A stretch of DNA of 22,960 nucleotides from Chalciporus piperatus (Eukaryota > Basidiomycota > Agaricomycetes > Boletales > Boletaceae), in NCBI GenBank assembly GCA_038093975.1, contig JBBPTG010000336.1, forward strand, positions 1 to 22,960. The letters run 5' to 3'. This document shows positions 18,545 to 22,960 of the stretch, in pieces. Within the stretch, counting starts at the first letter, position 1, and the number at the start of each line of letters is the position of its first letter. The position numbers were made by a program, and so were the translations under genes. The notes beneath the pieces were generated by a model. That model did no database searches and was not told where the DNA came from. It worked only from the letters and a program-made list of their open reading frames with translations.

Positions 18545-19741
18545 ATGTCACAGACTGCACTCCCAGCAGAACTCGCAGCAAGCCTTTCCGCTCTCGCTCA
18601 GAGTCACAATCAGGACTTAGCCGCTCTAGGAGCACACCTCAGGCTTTTCTTGGAAGTCCAAACAGATTCATTACGAGATGAACGACTCAGAAATCAACAA
18701 TTACGAGATGATCTCGATCAAGCAACAACCCAAATTACGGCAATTCTTAATACACCCGCGCCCCCAGCTCCAGGAAGAGCAGTACCACCGCCCCCAGCTG
18801 AGCCAAAGCTATCAAAAATCGTAGCTGACCCAGGAGACTATGACGGGTCCAAGGGCAAAAAGTTTGAAGAATGGTGGATGAGAGTACGCTCCTGGCGAGC
18901 GGAAAACATCAGAGTACTTGCCGGGATGGCCGGAATAAAGGCAACCCTTAGCCGAATGAAAGGCGGGGACGCCGGAGACTTTGCACGCGCCACTATGGCA
19001 CAGATCCTGGAAGGGACAGTCTACACGTGGAATGACTTCGAGAAGATGATGTCGGATCGATTCCGTTCATCAAACGAACAAGAATATCATCGCAAGATGA
19101 TCATGGGTTTGAAACAGCACGATATGAAATTCGCTAGTTTCATAACCAAATTCGAGATCCACAAAGCGATGGATGGATGGGATAATGAACGTCACATCGA
19201 AATCCTAGAGAAGAACGCGGATCAGGAATCAGTCAAATTCCTACTTAAGAATGTGGGAAGATTCGACGATTACGATGCATTCGTCGAAGCAATTCGCGCT
19301 CGCTGTAACAGGAAAGAGCTATTTTCATACATCAAGGCAGGCACGGCAGATAGAATCACACGCCGTGACCCTAACGCAATGGACGTTGACGCCGTCCAAA
19401 CTAAGAAACCTAATGGAGACAGGAAGCCAAAGTGCTTCAATTGTGGAAAAGACCACTTCGTCAAAGACTGCAAAGAACCTAAGACCAGATGCTCAGAATG
19501 CGGATGGTCTAGAGGAGAGCACAAACGCATGTGCAAAAAATACAAAGCACCAAGGAACGTTCGCTTCACGGAAGAAGAACATACATCCTGGGATGAGGAT
19601 AAAAGCACCGAAACTCCTAAGCCAAACAAGGGCAAAGGAAAAGAAATGGATTGGGTACGCGCTACCCGAGGCATGGGTCTGGAAGAAGCAAAGGCTTGGT
19701 TCCAGGACTACATCACGCTCACCGACAAGTCGGAAAACTGA
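18545..19741 (+). CDS. Ty3/gypsy Gag (capsid-nucleocapsid), 398 aa
   Basis: Gag forms the particle that packages the element RNA. Residues about 1-75 are helical and Gln/Leu-rich, followed by a Pro/Ala linker (APPAPGRAVPPPPAEP). Residues about 95-265 form a retrotransposon capsid-like region (FEEWWMRVRSW, FEKMMSDRFRSSNEQEYHRKM). A zinc knuckle CFNCGKDHFVKDC (CX2CX4HX4C) lies near residue 298, followed by a second cysteine-rich stretch (CSECGWSRGEHKRMC). The frame is intact and ends TGA at 19739. Pol follows in the -1 frame, as is usual for elements that make Gag-Pol by frameshifting. Confidence 0.85.
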   Translation: MSQTALPAELAASLSALAQSHNQDLAALGAHLRLFLEVQTDSLRDERLRNQQLRDDLDQATTQITAILNTPAPPAPGRAVPPPPAEPKLSKIVADPGDYDGSKGKKFEEWWMRVRSWRAENIRVLAGMAGIKATLSRMKGGDAGDFARATMAQILEGTVYTWNDFEKMMSDRFRSSNEQEYHRKMIMGLKQHDMKFASFITKFEIHKAMDGWDNERHIEILEKNADQESVKFLLKNVGRFDDYDAFVEAIRARCNRKELFSYIKAGTADRITRRDPNAMDVDAVQTKKPNGDRKPKCFNCGKDHFVKDCKEPKTRCSECGWSRGEHKRMCKKYKAPRNVRFTEEEHTSWDEDKSTETPKPNKGKGKEMDWVRATRGMGLEEAKAWFQDYITLTDKSEN

Positions 19742-21962
19742 AACCCCTTTCACACGCATCTGGGTGTGTGAGAGGATCTCGCTACGGACCACTAGAAATA
19801 GAAAACTCCGCCGATGATGATGCGGATGACACATTAGTTTCCAATATTACTTTGCCGACAGAGGAGTCCCTTGATGGGCTCGGCCCGGGCGTTACACGGG
19901 TGCTTAATTCCTCTATTTCCCCCTCTCCCACACAAATCCCAGACAATGCTTTCGTGCGCTCATTCGCGCCGGAACGCGAAATACTTCTCGCAATCAAGAT
20001 TTGTCCTGAAACAAGTCGGACATTCATTCCACTTACGGCACTCCTTGACTCAGGAGCGAATGCCATATTCATAGACCGCCAATGGGCGAAATCACATCAC
20101 ATTCCCTTGACAAAGTTACGTCATGCGATTCCCGTTTACAACGTGGACGGAACAAGGAATTCCGCTGGTTCTATTACGCACTCAGCCGAGCTAGTGCTAG
20201 ATTACGAAGGACACCGCGAAGAAGTCACTGCGGAGGTCACAGATCTTGGCAAAAATGCCTTCATACTCGGATTCTTATGGCTGAAACGTCATAATCCGGA
20301 CATTAACTGGAGTAAGGGAACAGTCGAGATGACTCGTTGCCCACACACGTGTGCCCTACTCCAAGAAAGGCCAAACCTAGACATCCAAGATCCAGATCAC
20401 CAGGAACGAGATTCCCAGTATTCTGCATACTCCGCTATCCATGCACTTGACGTGCAGGCACCCAAAGAAAACGAAAAGACTGTGGAGGAAATGGTCCCAA
20501 AGGAGTACCACAAATTCCTCAAAGTGTTCTCTAAAGGAGAATCAGAGCGCATGCCCCTACGCAAGCCGTGGGATCACGCTATTGATTTGAAAGAGACGTT
20601 CAAACCTAAAAAGGGAAGATTGATACCACTTTCAGAAACGGAACAGAAGGAAGTCAGCGACTTCATCGATGATCAGCTCAAGAAGGGCTACATCACGCCT
20701 TCTAAATCCCCCCAAACGTCACCAGTCTTCTTTGTCCCTAAAAAGGATGGACGTAAACGCATGGTACAGGACTACCGTTACCTAAACGAACACACGGTCA
20801 AAAATAACTATCCATTGCCGTTGATCGGCCAACTCGTCGACAAGCTCAAAGGAGCTAAATTATTCACAAAGATGGATCTCAGATGGGGATACAACAACGT
20901 TCGCATCAAAGAAGGCGATGAATGGAAGGCCGCCTTCGTTTGCTTCCGTGGTTCTTTCGAACCCCGAGTCATGTACTTCGGTCTCTGTAACTCCCCCGGC
21001 ACATTCCAAGCGATGATGAACGAGATCTTCGCAGATATGGAAGACGTGCTCGTCGTCTACATAGACGATTTGATGATCTTTACCAAAACAGAAAATCAGG
21101 CAGAACATGACAAAATCGTGCTTGAAGTTCTTCGCAGACTAGAAGAAAACGATCTATTCGTAAAACCCGAAAAATGCAATTTCCGCGTATCAGAGGTTGA
21201 ATTCCTCGGAATGATCGTAGGAAAAGATGGGATAAAAATGGATCAATCTAAAGTCACCGCCATACTGGAATGGCCAGAGCCGAAAAACGTCAAAGGCGTA
21301 AGAAGCTTCCTAGGTTTAGCAAACTTCTATCGAAGGTTCATTCAAGACTACGCGCAAGTCGCACGTCCTCTCAATGACCTAACCAAAAAGGAACAAACCT
21401 TCATATGGGATAACAAATGCCAAATAGCGTTTGATACGCTGAAAAAGAGTTTCACCTCAGCCCCCATACTCGCCTTCCCTGATAGCACTTGTCAATTCCG
21501 CTTAGAATGCGATGCATCTAATTACGCAACAGGCGCAGTCTTATCTATTCTGAAAGAAGACAAATGGCACCCAGTTGCCTATTCATCTCATTCCATGACT
21601 CCGCAAGAACGGAATTATCCTATCGCCGATAAAGAAATGCTCTCAGTCATTCAGGCACTAGAGCAATGGCGACATTACCTAGAGGGTGCTAGACACCAGT
21701 TTGAGATCTGGAACGACCACGCAAATCTGCAGTGGTTCATGACGAGACAGGATCTCAACCGCCGACAAGCGCGCTGGGCGCAATATCTATCTAGATTCAA
21801 TATGTCTGGGTTTACAAACCTGGGCCTTCTATGGCAAAAGCTGACGCTCTCTCACGTCGAGAAGACCACGCCGTCGGAGTTGAAAATGACAATAAAGGAA
21901 TATTGGTCATTGTCCCTGAAAATATCCGCACAGTCGCCCTGACAGATGAAGGGGCACGGATC
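19741..21962 (+). pseudogene. Ty3/gypsy Pol: protease, reverse transcriptase, RNase H; frameshifted and interrupted
   Basis: The polyprotein copies element RNA into DNA. A retropepsin motif LLDSGAN lies near 20042-20062. The reverse transcriptase starts around PVFFVPKKDGRKRMVQDYR (about 20720) and carries the catalytic YIDD at 21058-21069. RNase H follows with ECDASNYATGAVL (about 21500) and ADKEMLSVIQALE. The frame is open from inside the gag overlap to 21942, but near 21806-21813 it leaves the conserved path. The typical KADALSRR linker appears in the next frame, so one base has been lost there. The copia LTR at 21963 then cuts the gene before integrase. Any integrase and 3' LTR would lie beyond the copia insertion, outside the window. 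Confidence 0.85.
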
Positions 21963-22201
21963 TGTTGAACGTATTACGCTCATAGTGTATAGTTCACTAC
22001 GTTTCCATAAACGATAGTTGATTAGGTAATCACCACTGTACACTTATATATTCAAACTCAGTCGATCTGAGTTAATATAACTCTTTAACCACAACCACAA
22101 CGTTGCAATCAGGTGAGCGAGCACAAACTCCCTTTGTGTCTACGCAGTATGCTGCTCTGGTAGTCCATAGCCTTATGGCTTAGGATGACACCAGTTCAAC
22201 A
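21963..22201 (+). mobile_element. 5' LTR of a Ty1/copia element nested in gypsy pol
   Basis: The 239 bp segment starts TGTTGAAC and ends GTTCAACA, perfect inverted LTR termini. It contains a TATATA promoter box near 22045. The five bases before it (GGATC, 21958-21962) should be repeated after the 3' LTR, which lies outside the window. A primer-site-like sequence and a copia gag follow at the expected distances. Confidence 0.8.
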
Positions 22202-22213
22202 GGTTATGAGCCC
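22202..22213 (+). other. Probable primer-binding site of the copia element
   Basis: GGTTATGAGCCC directly follows the LTR, where the tRNA primer-binding site must lie. It resembles the TGGTATCAGAGC-type initiator-tRNA sites of copia elements, but the pairing was not checked against a fungal tRNA. The rest of the leader (22214-22467) holds no gene. Confidence 0.5.
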
Positions 22214-22467
22214 TGCCAGCACACTTGTGCTTGGCATCATCTGAACGCTCTGGATGACGATGCGTCTTCACGCTCTGAATCCATGTGCTTGTACCACCGC
22301 GTTCTAGAAGCGTTTTTACGCTCTAGTTTCTGCGCTTAAGGCAAGCGACCATGGGGTCGCTATGCCGGTACGAATCCAGAAGCTCTGACTGCGCTTTTTC
22401 ATTCTTTATTGAACGATAAACTTACGCGTTACTCTTCAGATTCGCTACTATCATCTATTTTCTCGAA

Positions 22468-22960
22468 ATGTCTTCCTCCAGCTCGACCTTCGCCTCCATC
22501 CCCACGCTCAACGGCTCGAACTACCTTACTTGGGCCCCCAAGATGCGCGCCTACCTTATGTCTATCGGAGTCTTCTATACGACTCAGAAGACATCGGACG
22601 AGGATGACGATGACTGGTCTAAGAACACGGAGAAGGCAGTCGGTTCTCTCTACCTGAAGCTCAACGCTTCTCTCCAACGTCGCTGGGAGGAGGAGAACAA
22701 TGCCAAGGCCCTTTGGGACGCCCTCAAGGACGCCTTCTCCCATCCCACTTTCGCAAACGTTTACGAAGAGTACGACACCTTCGAGAACATCAAGTTCTCT
22801 CTTCACGAGTCCCCGGCTGGGACTTTCTCGAAACTCAGGACCGCGTTCCAGAAGTTCGACCAGTACAAGTTCCCTCTCTCGGATCGTTGGCAGATCCTGA
22901 TGACGTTGAGGAAACTCAAAGTACTTCCTTACATGTCGACGTTTTTACAGCTGCTTAACG
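22468..22960 (+). CDS. Ty1/copia Gag, N-terminal part (runs off window)
   Basis: The ATG at 22468 opens a frame of 164 codons to the window edge. The start MSSSSSTFASIPTLNGSNYLTWAP fits copia Gag, which begins with a variable stretch and then the F..L.G.NY..W motif. Further conserved elements are ALWDALKDAF and FSKLRTAFQKFDQYKFPLSD, as in UBN2-type Gag domains. No stop or frameshift is seen, so this copy may be young. Zinc knuckle, protease, integrase and RT would lie downstream. Confidence 0.8.
   Translation, partial: MSSSSSTFASIPTLNGSNYLTWAPKMRAYLMSIGVFYTTQKTSDEDDDDWSKNTEKAVGSLYLKLNASLQRRWEEENNAKALWDALKDAFSHPTFANVYEEYDTFENIKFSLHESPAGTFSKLRTAFQKFDQYKFPLSDRWQILMTLRKLKVLPYMSTFLQLLN

Larger units (their letters stand above)
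16434..21962 (+). mobile_element. Ty3/gypsy LTR retrotransposon, visible part
   Basis: In order: a probable 5' LTR, an extra ATG-less ORF, a hAT element insertion, gag, and pol up to the RNase H-integrase connection. The domain order protease-RT-RNase H ahead of integrase, and the RT sequence, place it in Ty3/gypsy. It is inactive as it stands: pol is frameshifted and cut. The order of insertion is gypsy first, then hAT and copia independently. Confidence 0.75.

Noticed and set aside
19732..19741. Slippery heptamer for gag-pol -1 frameshifting at GGAAAACTGA
   Set aside because: The pattern does not fit X-XXY-YYZ, and I could not identify a downstream pseudoknot; only the frame relation is supported.

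Overview
The window looks like a repeat-rich piece of a filamentous basidiomycete (Agaricomycete-like) genome. The evidence is many 46-70 bp GT-AG introns, two F-box genes of the kind expanded in mushrooms, a eukaryotic Fic (Fido) gene, an OTT_1508-like deaminase relic, and nested Ty3/gypsy, Ty1/copia, hAT and Tc1/mariner-like elements. Species cannot be named from sequence alone. All intron models were built by hand from splice consensus and reading phase.

Region 1 (1-8,130) is an accessory block. A truncated minus-strand gene (1-377) is divergent from a nine-exon gene with a C-terminal AT-hook (814-3509). That gene converges tail to tail, with a 20 bp overlap, on a minus-strand gene carrying a Zn2Cys6-type cysteine cluster and a probable coiled coil (5270-3490). 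The latter is divergent from an unrecognised five-exon gene (5568-7395). All three larger genes are acidic/basic, low-complexity and nuclear-looking. Two of the three contain in-frame TAG codons. The block is strongly enriched for TCGGCC/GGCCGA and for the octamer TCGGCCGA, in exons of different frames and also in introns. The same core heads each unit of a 33 bp tandem array just after the last gene (about 7423-7860, decaying to about 8060). A 470 bp solo LTR with a 5 bp duplication sits inside an intron of the third gene and leaves its splice donor intact.

Region 2 (8,130-16,300) is more ordinary fungal sequence: a retropepsin-like fragment, a complete-looking Fic/Fido gene whose catalytic motif is split by an intron, an F-box gene with one frameshift, a 239 bp TA-flanked inverted-repeat element, an intact F-box gene, and a deaminase-like gene broken by three in-frame stops.

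Region 3 (16,434-22,960) is nested mobile DNA. A Ty3/gypsy element begins with a probable LTR, then an unusual long ORF without any ATG, then gag and pol. A 689 bp non-autonomous hAT-type element with an 8 bp target duplication is inserted between the extra ORF and gag. A Ty1/copia element (239 bp LTR, leader, start of gag) interrupts gypsy pol after RNase H and runs off the window.

No proven new system is claimed. The best candidates for novelty are the TCGGCCGA-marked gene block with its matching 33 bp array, and the methionine-free ORF upstream of gypsy gag.
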